Source: Pontibacter flavimaris (GTDB lineage: Bacteria; Bacteroidota; Bacteroidia; Cytophagales; Hymenobacteraceae). Taken from it: a DNA stretch of 64,000 bases. Position 1 is the stretch's first letter. Each line of letters opens with the position of its first letter. The notes under the pieces were generated by a model that did no database searches, was not told the origin of the DNA, and worked only from the letters and a program-made list of their open reading frames with translations. Position numbers and translations under genes: made by a program. Location: contig NZ_LVWA01000013.1 of assembly GCF_001907195.1 (NCBI RefSeq), positions 62,001 through 126,000 of the forward strand, given 5' to 3'. Below, one piece after another: positions 17,448-26,372 of this stretch.

Positions 17448-18736
17448 TTTTATACTTCAGGCTACAGGCCTTCCTCTCGCTGCTCATTGCCAGTATTGCG
17501 GTGGGTTTGCTGGCGGGCATGCCACCCATGGATATCATCCTGAACATACAGAAGGGCATGGGCAGTACGCTGGGGTTTATTGCGGTGGTGGTAGGCCTCG
17601 GGGCCATGTTCGGCGCTATCCTGGAGAGCTCGGGCGGGGTGCAGTCGCTGGCAGGTTTTATACTTCGGAAGACAGGCGAGAAACGCGCTTCCTGGGCACT
17701 GGCGGCTACCGGGTTTCTGGTGAGTATTCCGGTTTTCTTTGATGTGGCCTTCGTGATCCTGGTGCCGGTGGTGTATGCCCTGCAGAAAAAGACAGGCCGC
17801 TCGCTGCTGTTTTACGGCATACCGCTGCTTGCCGGCCTGGCCGTTACGCATGCTTTCATCCCGCCCACCCCCGGCCCCGTGGCCGTAGCCGACATACTGG
17901 GTGCCGACCTGGGCATGGTGATCGCGGCGGGCTTTATGGCGGGTATCCCTGCCACCATTGTGGGCGGCCCGCTTTTCGCCAGTTTCATCGCCAAAAGGAT
18001 CCATATCGAAACGCCTGCTTCTTTTATAGAGGCAGAGGCCACGCCGCAAAAGCTCCCGTCTCCTGCCATGATCCTGGGCCTGCTGGGCCTTCCCCTGCTG
18101 CTCATCCTGATGAACACCTACCTGGACAGTCCCCTAGGAGCCGCCTTACCGCTCTCTGAAGGAGTCAAAAGCTGGATCAAAATGCTGGGGCATCCGTTTG
18201 TGGCCCTTATCCTGGCCAACCTGCTGGCCTGGTACCTGCTGGGCGTGAAGCGCGGCTTCAGCCGGCAGGAACTGCTCGCCATTACCTCCAGCTCCCTTGG
18301 TCCGGCCGGACTGATCATCCTTATAACCGGTGCGGGCGGGGTGTTCAAGCAGATCCTCACTGAAACAGGGGCCGGCAAAATGCTGGCCGAGGTGATGACA
18401 AGCTACGGTCTCTCCGCCTTCTTCTTCGCCTTCCTGACGGCTGCGGCCATTCGTATCCTGCAGGGATCCTCCACGGTGGCCATGATCACGGCAGCCGGCA
18501 TGACGGCCGCTTTTCTGGAGGGTGCAGCCTTTAGCGACATGCACCGCGCCCTGGTGGTGATCGCTATTGCGTCCGGGGCAAGTATACTCTCGCACGTAAA
18601 CGACAGCGGCTTCTGGCTGGTGAGCAGATACTTTGGCCTGACTGAGCGCCAGACCCTCCGCTCCTGGAGCGTCATGACAACCCTGATCGCGCTGACTGGT
18701 TTCGGGATGGTGCTGCTGCTAAGTATGATCCTTTAG
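17387..18736 (+). CDS. GntP-family gluconate:H+ symporter
   Basis: The 449-residue, roughly 12-span permease matches the GntP family: GMPPMDIILNIQKGMGSTLG, FIPPTPGPVAVADILGADLG, GILSHVNDSGFW-like ASILSHVNDSGFWLV near the C-terminus. It should import gluconate or a related sugar acid across the inner membrane. The start ATG 17387 lies inside the end of the S41 frame and immediately follows an AAGTATA motif. No gluconate kinase is nearby; the enolase-superfamily and ThDP genes far downstream could handle sugar acids, but no link is shown. Confidence 0.92.
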   Translation: MFDYTLLLAVVAGIALLLLLILYFRLQAFLSLLIASIAVGLLAGMPPMDIILNIQKGMGSTLGFIAVVVGLGAMFGAILESSGGVQSLAGFILRKTGEKRASWALAATGFLVSIPVFFDVAFVILVPVVYALQKKTGRSLLFYGIPLLAGLAVTHAFIPPTPGPVAVADILGADLGMVIAAGFMAGIPATIVGGPLFASFIAKRIHIETPASFIEAEATPQKLPSPAMILGLLGLPLLLILMNTYLDSPLGAALPLSEGVKSWIKMLGHPFVALILANLLAWYLLGVKRGFSRQELLAITSSSLGPAGLIILITGAGGVFKQILTETGAGKMLAEVMTSYGLSAFFFAFLTAAAIRILQGSSTVAMITAAGMTAAFLEGAAFSDMHRALVVIAIASGASILSHVNDSGFWLVSRYFGLTERQTLRSWSVMTTLIALTGFGMVLLLSMIL

Positions 18737-18775
18737 GAGGGTGCCCGGGTCGATAAAGTATAGTTATGGCACGGG

Positions 18776-19465
18776 CTATACTTCCGCTTCCCCCAGATCC
18801 CTGATTGGGTGGGCCAGGAAATCGTTTAGCGGCTTCAGGGATTGGAACCCATCCAGCACCACCTGCAGGAAATCCGGGCCTAGCACGATCTCATCAGGAA
18901 GCGGCATTACGGCGTTCCAGCTCTTAAAGCGCAGGTAATGGATGGCAGGATTATCTTTGTCGTAACCCTTGGGCGTGGTTTTCAGCTGCTCGCCCTCAAT
19001 AGCGCCAAACTTCTCCCTGAACTCCTCCGACTCCACCAGCGCCCTGAACTCCTCCAGGTTATAGTCTATCTCCTGCCGCACCGCCTTCAGTTCCGGCGCC
19101 GGAGGGAACCATAATCCACCCGCTAAAAAAGACCTGTTGCCGCCTGCCAGGTGCAGGTAGTAGCCCGGAAGTATGGATTTGCGCCCTCCTTCCGCCACAT
19201 AGGCGCCGAAATGATCCTTGTACGGCCGCTTGTCCTTCGAGAAGCGCACATCGCGGTAAATGCGGAACACCAGGTCCTTGCCTTGCTGGCCCCGGGCGGC
19301 GGGTTCAAACTGCTGCATCTCCTGCAACAGCTCATTCAGAAAGCCGATGTAGTTCTGGCGCGCCTGTTCGTAGCGGGACTTGTTGTCGGTAAACCACTCG
19401 CGGGTATTGTTGTCGGCCAGGTCAGCCAGGAAACGCAGTGTGCTCTTATCAATGGAGGATGCCAT
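18776..19465 (-). CDS. DUF2461 (TIGR02453) protein
   Basis: The 229-residue cytosolic protein matches the DUF2461 family at several conserved points: NNTREWFTDNKSRYE near the start, FRIYRDVRFSKDKRPYKDHFG in the middle and GGLWFPP later. The family is very common in Bacteroidota and its biochemical role is unknown. It is convergent with the GntP gene, 39 bases away. Confidence 0.93.
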   Translation of the reverse strand: MASSIDKSTLRFLADLADNNTREWFTDNKSRYEQARQNYIGFLNELLQEMQQFEPAARGQQGKDLVFRIYRDVRFSKDKRPYKDHFGAYVAEGGRKSILPGYYLHLAGGNRSFLAGGLWFPPAPELKAVRQEIDYNLEEFRALVESEEFREKFGAIEGEQLKTTPKGYDKDNPAIHYLRFKSWNAVMPLPDEIVLGPDFLQVVLDGFQSLKPLNDFLAHPIRDLGEAEV

Positions 19466-19608
19466 AGGTGTGTGAATAGATCAGCGGCGACAAATGTCAT
19501 TTTTTACGGTGTGCAAAGCTACTACCTTAGTCGGAAATGAAAAAGAGGCAAGCCATGCCGGACGGTAGTCCCGCTTCGTATACTTTAATAGCTACTATAC
19601 AGTTCCAC

Positions 19609-20757
19609 ATGCGCCGCTCAAGCTACATACTCTTGTTGTTCTTTTTCTTACTGACGGAGGTGCGCGCGCAGGAGCAGCTGCAACCCTACAGGCCTTACAG
19701 CAAGGAGAGGATGGAGCAGGCCCTGCTGCAGTACGAGGCCATTGCCAAGTCTGGCTGCTGGCATACTTTCCCCGACACCCTCCTGCTCCGCCCCGGCGAC
19801 AGCAACCCGCTCGTTGCGCTGCTGCAGGACAACCTCCTGCTGACCGGCGATTTGCCCCTTGACTCGGCCTCCGGTGCCTTTCTTTATACTTCAGGAATAA
19901 GCACGGCCGTGCGGCACTTTCAGAGGCGCCACGGCCTGGCTGCCGACGGAGTGATTGGACCTAACACGGTGGCTGCCCTCAACGTGCTGCCCGACAAGCG
20001 GCTGGAGCAGCTGCGCATCAACCTCACCCGCTACGATTCTGTGTTCACCAGCGAGCAGGAGCCTTACGCCATCATCAATTTGCCAGAGTTTGTAATGCAG
20101 GTGGTGGACAGCGGCAGAACCATCCTGCAAATGCGCGTGATCGTGGGGAAGCCTGTCGTGAAAACGTACCCGATCCACTCGCGACTCGACATGGTGGTGC
20201 TGAGCCCATACTGGCAGGTGCCTACGTCCATTGCAGTCAAGGAGATCGTGCCCATTCTAAGGCGAAACCCGGGCTACCTAGCCAAAAAGAACATGGTGCT
20301 GGAGCAATCCGACGGCAGCGGTTGGGTGCGCATAAACCCCTGGGAGGTGGACTGGAAACGAATAACGGCAGCTAACTTCAATTACCGCGTCATACAGCTT
20401 AACGGCTCTGATAACGAGCTGGGGGTGGTGAAATTCCCGTTCCCGAACCGCCTGCCCCAATACCTCCACGACACGCAGGCCAAGCAGCTTTTCAACTACC
20501 CGAATCGCGCCTTCAGCCACGGCTGCGTCCGGCTGGAGAAACCGGTGGAACTGGCGTATTACCTGCTCGAGCGCGGCTCCGGCTATACTCCGGAGGGGGT
20601 GAGGAAGATTTGGGAGCAAGGCAGGCCCAACCACTACGTGCGCGTAAAGAAGCCCGTGCCGCTGCACATTATATACTTTACCTCCTGGGTTGATGAGCAG
20701 CTGGAGGTACATTTCAGGGATGACGTATACGGCTACGACGCTTTGCTGGGGCTGTAG
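19609..20757 (+). CDS. L,D-transpeptidase with peptidoglycan-binding domain
   Basis: From the ATG 19609 (MRRSSYIL) the product is 382 residues with a signal peptide ending VRAQ; the upstream ATG 19537 would bury it. A PG_binding_1 repeat (VRHFQRRHGLAADGVIGPNTV) precedes the YkuD catalytic domain. Within the latter, SHGCVRLEKP supplies His 304, Cys 306 and Arg 308. This is the WcbS/YcbB-like architecture that makes 3-3 cross-links in peptidoglycan in the periplasm. Confidence 0.93.
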   Translation: MRRSSYILLLFFFLLTEVRAQEQLQPYRPYSKERMEQALLQYEAIAKSGCWHTFPDTLLLRPGDSNPLVALLQDNLLLTGDLPLDSASGAFLYTSGISTAVRHFQRRHGLAADGVIGPNTVAALNVLPDKRLEQLRINLTRYDSVFTSEQEPYAIINLPEFVMQVVDSGRTILQMRVIVGKPVVKTYPIHSRLDMVVLSPYWQVPTSIAVKEIVPILRRNPGYLAKKNMVLEQSDGSGWVRINPWEVDWKRITAANFNYRVIQLNGSDNELGVVKFPFPNRLPQYLHDTQAKQLFNYPNRAFSHGCVRLEKPVELAYYLLERGSGYTPEGVRKIWEQGRPNHYVRVKKPVPLHIIYFTSWVDEQLEVHFRDDVYGYDALLGL

Positions 20758-20869
20758 GGAGTTGGGGAGTTAGAGAGTTTAGGAGTTTGAGAGTTATACT
20801 TTACAGCATGGGAAGTATGGCTGGGGTGTAATGATTCCATAAACAGGTTCGAACTGCCCTAGCTCCCGA

Positions 20870-21270
20870 GATGGGAACCTGCAATTGCCCCTGTTGAAGT
20901 ATAAAGTATAAGTTTCATAGTAGCCTATCTCGCCCGGACAGGTCACGACCTGTCCCTACAAAGTATAATCCCAAACTTGGCCCCTTCCAGGAGAGGATTT
21001 ATACTTTTCACTCTCACTGTCATCTCGAATGAAATGAGAGATCTATCTGGAATTTATAGATATCTCTCCCGAAGGTCGAGATGACAAATAAGCGGTGGGT
21101 ATAGCTTATATCAAGTAACAGGAAACAGCGGCTATGGAAGACACAAGCGGACGCTTGCGCCAGGAAAAGTAGCAAGTATGGCTCATGCAAGTATGGCTTT
21201 TCAAGCCAGTCGGGTCATAGAACCGACGCCATAGTTAGGATACAAGTCTGAAGACTTGCACCATGAAGTA
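20870..21270. repeat. Mosaic intergenic repeat block B
   Basis: It has the same modules as block A in the same order. A near-copy of the 20-base palindrome, with one centre change, lies at 20936-20955. The CTGTCATCTCGA inverted repeat is at 21017-21086, the CAAGCGGACGCTTG hairpin at 21141-21163 and the GCAAGTATGGCTTTTCAAGC module at 21187-21235. A unit ACAAGTCTGAAGACTTG near 21241 is another small palindrome. There is no gene between 20758 and 21370. Confidence 0.75.
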
Positions 21271-21370
21271 CAAGTATAAAGTATGGCTAATGCAGTTCAC
21301 AAATCCGCAGCAGGAAGGTTCCGTACAAGCATGTCCGGAACAGCGAGGTTTGATGCCCGCAAAGTATAAA

Positions 21371-21979
21371 CTACAGCCCGAAATCGCGCAGCAGTTCCTC
21401 ATCCAGATCCTCCACCTGGTCCACGTCGGAGAGGCGGGGCAGCAGGGCGTACGATAGCTTCAGGCGCTGCAGGTCCTGGATGGTTTCCGGGAAAACGTGC
21501 GCGGTGCTCCACTGCTTGTTCTGGAAAAGCTGCGGGTACAGGCAGTTCATCCCGATCAGGTAATAGCCACCGTCCAGCGCCGGACCCACCACCACATCAT
21601 GGGTCTCCAGCTCTTCGTAAGCTTTCAGGATGATCTCCGGCGTGAGCTGCAGGCAATCGCTCCCGATGATCACCACCGAAGTATACCCCTCCAGGTAAGC
21701 GGCGGCAAAAGCAGCCTGCATGCGCTGGCCCAGGTCCCCGTCTACCTGCTCCCGCTTCTGGTAAATAGCATTCGGCCAGATATCATCCTTATTCACTCCG
21801 CCGACATAGTACACCAGTTTATCCATGGGTAGCGCCTGCGTTACCTGCCTGGTGTGCTGCAGCAGGTGAATGTATACTTCCAGCGCCGTTTCAGGCCCAA
21901 CGGAGGCAGCCAGCCGGGTTTTCACCTTGCCCAGCTCCGGGTTGCGCACAAATAGCAGCAGTAGATTATTCTTTCCCAT
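21371..21979 (-). CDS. TIGR04282-family glycosyltransferase (arsenosugar-type), CofC-like fold
   Basis: With the ATG at 21979 the product is 202 residues. LLFVRNPELGKVKTRLA near the N-terminus, IIGSDCLQLTPEII as the metal site and GPALDGGYYLIGM are the signatures of the TIGR04282 nucleotidyltransferase-fold family, first linked to arsenosugar biosynthesis. The real donor and acceptor are unknown. Its ATG overlaps the end of the rhodanese gene by 14 bases, so translation is probably coupled. Confidence 0.85.
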   Translation of the reverse strand: MGKNNLLLLFVRNPELGKVKTRLAASVGPETALEVYIHLLQHTRQVTQALPMDKLVYYVGGVNKDDIWPNAIYQKREQVDGDLGQRMQAAFAAAYLEGYTSVVIIGSDCLQLTPEIILKAYEELETHDVVVGPALDGGYYLIGMNCLYPQLFQNKQWSTAHVFPETIQDLQRLKLSYALLPRLSDVDQVEDLDEELLRDFGL

Positions 21980-22496
21980 ATACTTTCTCCCCTTTCTGCA
22001 GCCAGACACCCCATGTTCTGGAGTAGGCGTGCACTCTGTTTGTTTTTCCTTTGCTGTCATACACCGGAAGTCCCTGGTTCACCCACTCAAACAAGCCCCC
22101 GTACAGGTGGCGCACGTTGGTATAGCCGGCCGCTTTCAGCTGCTCCCCCACCCGCTCGCTGCGGTAGCCCACCGAGCAGTAAAGCACAATAGGGGCATCC
22201 TTTGGCACCTCCTGCAGCTGCTCTACCTGAAACGTCTCATAGCCCAGGAAGCGGGCGCCGGCCAGGTGGCTAACGTCGTACTCCTCCTGCTGGCGCGTAT
22301 CGAGGAGCAGCGGCTTCTCGGTTTCAGAGGCCATTATGGTTTTCAACTGAACAGACTCAATGGTTGGCACCGTCTCTTTATAAAGCCCCTCCAGCATCAG
22401 CGCGTAAGACATGTCCGTGGCCTGCCCACAGGCCTGCAGCAACGTAAGCCAACAAAAGGCGCTAAACAACAGTAATTTTTTCAAAGTGATCGTCAA
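21966..22496 (-). CDS. Rhodanese-domain lipoprotein
   Basis: The 176-residue protein has a lipobox (LLQACG, Cys 23) and one rhodanese domain: LLLDTRQQEEYDVSHLAGA, then the active-site loop YCSVGYRSE with Cys 107, then VRHLYGGLFEWVNQG. It would transfer sulfane sulfur or sense thiols in the envelope. It forms a two-gene operon with the TIGR04282 protein; the pair is common in Bacteroidota, but why they go together is not known. Confidence 0.9.
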   Translation of the reverse strand: MTITLKKLLLFSAFCWLTLLQACGQATDMSYALMLEGLYKETVPTIESVQLKTIMASETEKPLLLDTRQQEEYDVSHLAGARFLGYETFQVEQLQEVPKDAPIVLYCSVGYRSERVGEQLKAAGYTNVRHLYGGLFEWVNQGLPVYDSKGKTNRVHAYSRTWGVWLQKGEKVYGKE

Positions 22497-22720
22497 TATA
22501 GGTATATAGGAATCTAATGTGTGCTACTCCCCTTACTGCCTGGCAGCCTTGAGGTTTCAGTTGTGTTTTCTAAAATCAAAAATATACTAGTAAATCTTTC
22601 TTAAAACCCAATCCCACCTGAATTTGTTTCTAAAGCGCAACCAAAGTATAAGCAAGGCCGCCTCAGCCTAGGCGCAGCTTGTTGCGTATATTTACATCCC
22701 AACACGACAAAGATAAAACT

Positions 22721-24085
22721 ATGGCCATACAAACAGTAAACCCAGCTACCGGCGAAGTGGTGAAATCCTTTACCCCGCATACATCAGCAGAAGTAAAGCA
22801 GAAAATTGAGGCGGCTGAAAAAGCGTTCCGGAGCTGGCGCGACGTAAGCTTTGAGGAGCGCGCCAGGCACATGAACCGGCAGGCCGAGATACTGGAAAGC
22901 GAGGCGGAGAAGTATGGCCGCATCATTTCGCTGGAGATGGGCAAGCCGCTGAAGGATGGCATAGCCGAGGTGAAAAAGTGCGCCCTGGCCTGCCGCTACT
23001 ACGCCGATAACGCCGCCGATTTTCTGGCTGACGAGGAAATAGAAACCAAGGCCGAGCGCAGCCTGATCGCCTTTGAGCCGCTGGGCGTGGTGCTGGCCGT
23101 AATGCCCTGGAACTTTCCGTTTTGGCAGGCGTACCGTTTTCTGGCCCCGGCCCTGATGGCCGGCAATGTGGGGCTGCTGAAGCATGCGTCCAACGTGCCG
23201 CAGTGTGGCCTGGCCATCGAGGAAATCGTGCGCAAGGCCGGCTTTCCAGAGGATGTTTTCCAGACCTTGCTGATCGGATCTAAGGAAGTGAATGCGGTAA
23301 TCGAGCATCCGCACGTAAAGGCGGTTACCTTAACCGGAAGCGAGGGCGCGGGATCGCATGTGGCTCAAAAAGCCGGACAGGAAATAAAGAAAACGGTGCT
23401 GGAGCTGGGCGGCAGCGACGCTTTTATAGTGCTGGAGGACGCCGACCTGGAGCAGGCTTCTGAAACTGCGGTAAAATCGAGAATGGTGAACACAGGCCAG
23501 AGCTGCATTGCCGCCAAGCGCTTTATCGTGGTGGAAAGTATAGCCGATGCCTTTCTGCAAAAGTTTAAGACCAAAATGGAGAAACTGAAGACCGGTGACC
23601 CGCTGCAGGACGAGATCGACTTCGGCCCGCTGGCACGCGTGGACCTGGCTGAGGACCTGGAGAAGCAGGTGCAGGAGTCGGTGAAGCAGGGCGCTGAGGT
23701 GGTGCTGGACGGCGGCCGTGAGGGCAAAGACAGCGCCTACTTTAAGCCGATGATTTTGAAGAACGTAAAGCCCGGCATGCCTGCTTATGAAGAGGAGATG
23801 TTTGGTCCGGTGGCCGCCGTGATGGTGGTGAAAGACGAGGAAGAGGCCATAAAAGTAGCCAACGACTCCCGCTTTGGCCTGGGCGGTGCCGTCTGGACGC
23901 AGGACAGGGAGTGTGGCCTGCGCGTGGCCCGCAAAGTAGAAACCGGTGCTATGTTTGTGAACGCTATGGTGGCCTCTTCTCCGGAGATGCCTTTCGGCGG
24001 AATCAAAAAATCCGGTTACGGCCGCGAGCTCTCTTACCTGGGCATCCGCGAGTTCGTGAACCAGAAAAGTATCTGGGTGGCGTGA
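22721..24085 (+). CDS. NAD(P)-dependent succinate-semialdehyde-type dehydrogenase
   Basis: From ATG 22721 the enzyme has 454 residues. It shows PWNFPFWQ for cofactor binding, LELGGSD with the general base Glu 228, and TGQSCIAAKRF with the catalytic Cys 262. Family length and these motifs fit the GabD/YneI branch of aldehyde dehydrogenases that oxidise succinate semialdehyde to succinate. A TTG at 22679 gives a longer frame without homology and is not used. It is monocistronic, flanked downstream by a repeat block. Confidence 0.92.
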   Translation: MAIQTVNPATGEVVKSFTPHTSAEVKQKIEAAEKAFRSWRDVSFEERARHMNRQAEILESEAEKYGRIISLEMGKPLKDGIAEVKKCALACRYYADNAADFLADEEIETKAERSLIAFEPLGVVLAVMPWNFPFWQAYRFLAPALMAGNVGLLKHASNVPQCGLAIEEIVRKAGFPEDVFQTLLIGSKEVNAVIEHPHVKAVTLTGSEGAGSHVAQKAGQEIKKTVLELGGSDAFIVLEDADLEQASETAVKSRMVNTGQSCIAAKRFIVVESIADAFLQKFKTKMEKLKTGDPLQDEIDFGPLARVDLAEDLEKQVQESVKQGAEVVLDGGREGKDSAYFKPMILKNVKPGMPAYEEEMFGPVAAVMVVKDEEEAIKVANDSRFGLGGAVWTQDRECGLRVARKVETGAMFVNAMVASSPEMPFGGIKKSGYGRELSYLGIREFVNQKSIWVA

Positions 24086-24164
24086 CACTTTTTCGTTGAT
24101 CGTTATTCGTTGATGGTTGTTCGACTTGCAGTACAGGCTCCGTTTACGCTGCTGTTCCGGACCT

Positions 24165-24565
24165 CCTGGTCCGCCTGTATCACCCCACCCCGGCCCTCCC
24201 CTTTTGTCGAGGGCCCCTACCCCCAAAACAGGGGAGGGAGTTTTATGCAGCACCGGGTTCAACCACCTCTCCTGAGAAGGAAAAGATACTTGTCCTTCTG
24301 CTGTCATCCTGAAAGGATCTTGTGGGAAGGGAGGTGAGTGAGGCCCAGACTAAGAGCTTCGAAATCCAACCACCCCTGCCCCTCCTTATCCAAGGAGGGG
24401 AATCTGTTACTGCTAGTTCTAAAGTATGAGTTGCATAGTCAAAGTATAAACACACCCATAGTCCCATCCAAGGGAACAGTCTATACTTGCTCTGCAGAAA
24501 AGCAGTAGCTAGGGAAGTATGGCTAAAGTATAAAAAGACACAAGTGGACGCTTGCGCCAGTGAGG
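24165..24565. repeat. Mosaic intergenic repeat block C
   Basis: It has the CACCCCACCCCGGCCCTCCC and CCACCCCTGCCCCTCCTT stretches of block A, and one CAAGTGGACGCTTG hairpin (24537-24560). GTCATCCTGAAAGGATC at 24303-24319 recurs inverted at 46906-46922. There is no gene between 24086 and 24590. Confidence 0.7.
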
Positions 24566-24590
24566 GGATCAGCTTCGCAAGTAAAAGCAA

Positions 24591-25355
24591 TTAACAATAC
24601 CCCAAGACCTTATATACTACATACCCGGCCATCTCGTGGATGAGGTGATGCCAGCCCTCGAAAGCGACGGCGCTGGGAATAACAGTATAATCCGGCGTAA
24701 AGACCGGCTCGGAGGAGTAGAAATCGGTGGGGTAGCTGTCGAAGGTTACGCCTACTTTACGGAAGCAGCCCTCGGAGCGGCGCATGTGGAAGGCGGATGT
24801 TACCAGGAGTATTTTTTTCCAGCTGGGGTGCTGCGCCAGTACCTGGGCGGCGTACACGGCATTCTCGCGGGTATTTACGGCCCCAGTCTCTACGATGATA
24901 TCTTTATCCGGCACACCGGCTAGCAGCATGACCTGCCGCAGCTGCTCTGCCTCCGGCGGCATCTCGTCCAGCAGAAAGCCTTTGCCGCCCGTGATCAGAA
25001 TCTTATCCACCTTGCCCAGGCGGTAGAGCTGCAGCGTGTGCAAAAAGCGGTCGGCTCCTTTGTTGGTGTGCACGCGGTCTACGATATCGGGCTTAAAGGA
25101 AGTCACACCCGTCAGCACGACGGCCACATCATACTTGCCCACGTCGCTCACCGGCACCGGCCTTGCCTCCCAGGCGCGCCAGGCCAGGTTGCTGAAAAAG
25201 GGATTGCTGAAAAACAGCAGCATCGCCAGCGCACTGATCAGGCTAACACGGCGCCACTTAACAGACTTTAGAAAGACAGCCAGGAACAGCAATAGCAGCA
25301 CCCATACCAGGGGCATCAGCAGGAAATCGAGGGTTTTGGAAAGTATAAAAAACAT
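24591..25355 (-). CDS. YdcF/SanA-type DUF218 membrane protein
   Basis: The 254-residue protein has two N-terminal spans (FLLMPLVWVLLLLFLAVFL and LISALAMLLFFSNPFF) followed by the DUF218 domain: DVAVVLTGV, ILITGGKG, ETGAVNTRENAVYAAQVL, and LLVTSAFHMRRS. This is the ElyC/SanA architecture, implicated in envelope polysaccharide metabolism, with the domain in the periplasm. It is the last gene of a reverse-strand operon. Confidence 0.88.
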   Translation of the reverse strand: MFFILSKTLDFLLMPLVWVLLLLFLAVFLKSVKWRRVSLISALAMLLFFSNPFFSNLAWRAWEARPVPVSDVGKYDVAVVLTGVTSFKPDIVDRVHTNKGADRFLHTLQLYRLGKVDKILITGGKGFLLDEMPPEAEQLRQVMLLAGVPDKDIIVETGAVNTRENAVYAAQVLAQHPSWKKILLVTSAFHMRRSEGCFRKVGVTFDSYPTDFYSSEPVFTPDYTVIPSAVAFEGWHHLIHEMAGYVVYKVLGYC

Positions 25356-25358
25356 GGC

Positions 25359-25439
25359 TCAGAACAAAAGCCAAAGCAGCAGGAACACCAGCACCATGGC
25401 CAGCAAAGCGTAAAGGTCTTTGTGGAGCTTGACTTTCAT
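25359..25439 (-). CDS. Putative 26-residue single-span membrane peptide
   Basis: An ATG at 25439 opens a 26-codon frame: a basic start (MKVKLHKDL) and one hydrophobic helix to the end. It stops three bases before the ydcF-like start, lies in the same strand as the operon and has the look of a real small membrane peptide. Evidence is limited to position and hydropathy. Confidence 0.4.
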   Translation of the reverse strand: MKVKLHKDLYALLAMVLVFLLLWLLF

Positions 25440-25507
25440 CGGGGGCTTATACTTTGACGGCGGCAAGTTAGGAAAGTATGGCCAAAGTATAAAACCGCTG
25501 CATCCCC

Positions 25508-25729
25508 CTAAAAGAACTTGCGGAATAGCCACAACACCAGCGAGAGCAGGATGCTGAGCAGGAGCATACTCATGATGGGCGCGTAGAAGCGCATGTTCTT
25601 CTTCTCCACCCGGATGTCGCCGGGCAGGTGACCGAACCAGCTGAATTTGTCGCCGGCCAGCCATACCACCAGCCCCACTACCACCAGTATAACTCCAAGT
25701 ATAACAATGGTTTTCCCGATCGGCTGCAT
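25508..25729 (-). CDS. DUF2905 family membrane protein
   Basis: The 73-residue protein has two membrane helices with the family signature FSWFGHLPGDIR between them. The family is widespread in bacteria, small and of unknown function. It sits in a reverse-strand operon with an OM protein upstream and YdcF downstream. Confidence 0.92.
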   Translation of the reverse strand: MQPIGKTIVILGVILVVVGLVVWLAGDKFSWFGHLPGDIRVEKKNMRFYAPIMSMLLLSILLSLVLWLFRKFF

Positions 25730-25770
25730 CTGATTTCCTGTTTTATACTTTATGCTTCGAACTTTATCAG

Positions 25771-26370
25771 CTAAAAACCCGCCCGCACACCGATGGCAAA
25801 ACTCATGATATCCCAGGCGGTGAGCGTGGGGTCTTTCACAGCCGAGGTCACGATCAAGTCATAAGTGCCTACTTCCCCATATAGCGTGAGTTGCTTTATA
25901 CTTTTGCTGCCCTGGATCGGGCGGTGCAGCTCGGCTCCCAGGCCGCCGGTTACACGCAGGCTGCTGGTCCACCAGTAGTAGTTTTTGGGGTACGAGCTGT
26001 CCCAGGAGGTGGAGAACTGGTCGCGGAAGTAATAGCTCAGGCCCAGGTTCAGGCGCAGGGGCGTGAGTTTATACTTCTCATTTAGCTCCACTCTTTTAAT
26101 TGGTTTGTAGATGCCCCGAATGGTGAGCAGGTGCAGCACTTCTTCGGCGTCAAACTTCGGCACAAAGCCGTAGAGCAGCTCGGCGTTCACTTTATCCTGC
26201 GCAAAACTGTAGTTGGGACCGAAGGCAAACATGCCCACGTTGCCGGCAAACTGCAGCGTTAGGGCGTCTGGTGCGTACCACTTGCGGATGGCAGTGCTGT
26301 CCTGCTGCGCCAACGTATAAAAGGGCAGGCTGAGGAGGCAAAGTATAAGGATGAGTAGTCTTGGCTTCAT
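25771..26370 (-). CDS. Outer-membrane beta-barrel-like hypothetical protein
   Basis: The 199-residue protein has a signal peptide (LLSLPFYTLAQQ) and alternating strands with many aromatic residues (PKNYYWWTSSLRVTGGLGAELH), ending in SFAIGVRAGF with the terminal Phe favoured by BAM substrates. I infer a barrel but cannot name a family. Its start lies two bases from the metallophosphoesterase stop, so the two are surely co-transcribed. Confidence 0.7.
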   Translation of the reverse strand: MKPRLLILILCLLSLPFYTLAQQDSTAIRKWYAPDALTLQFAGNVGMFAFGPNYSFAQDKVNAELLYGFVPKFDAEEVLHLLTIRGIYKPIKRVELNEKYKLTPLRLNLGLSYYFRDQFSTSWDSSYPKNYYWWTSSLRVTGGLGAELHRPIQGSKSIKQLTLYGEVGTYDLIVTSAVKDPTLTAWDIMSFAIGVRAGF

Positions 26371-26372
26371 GA

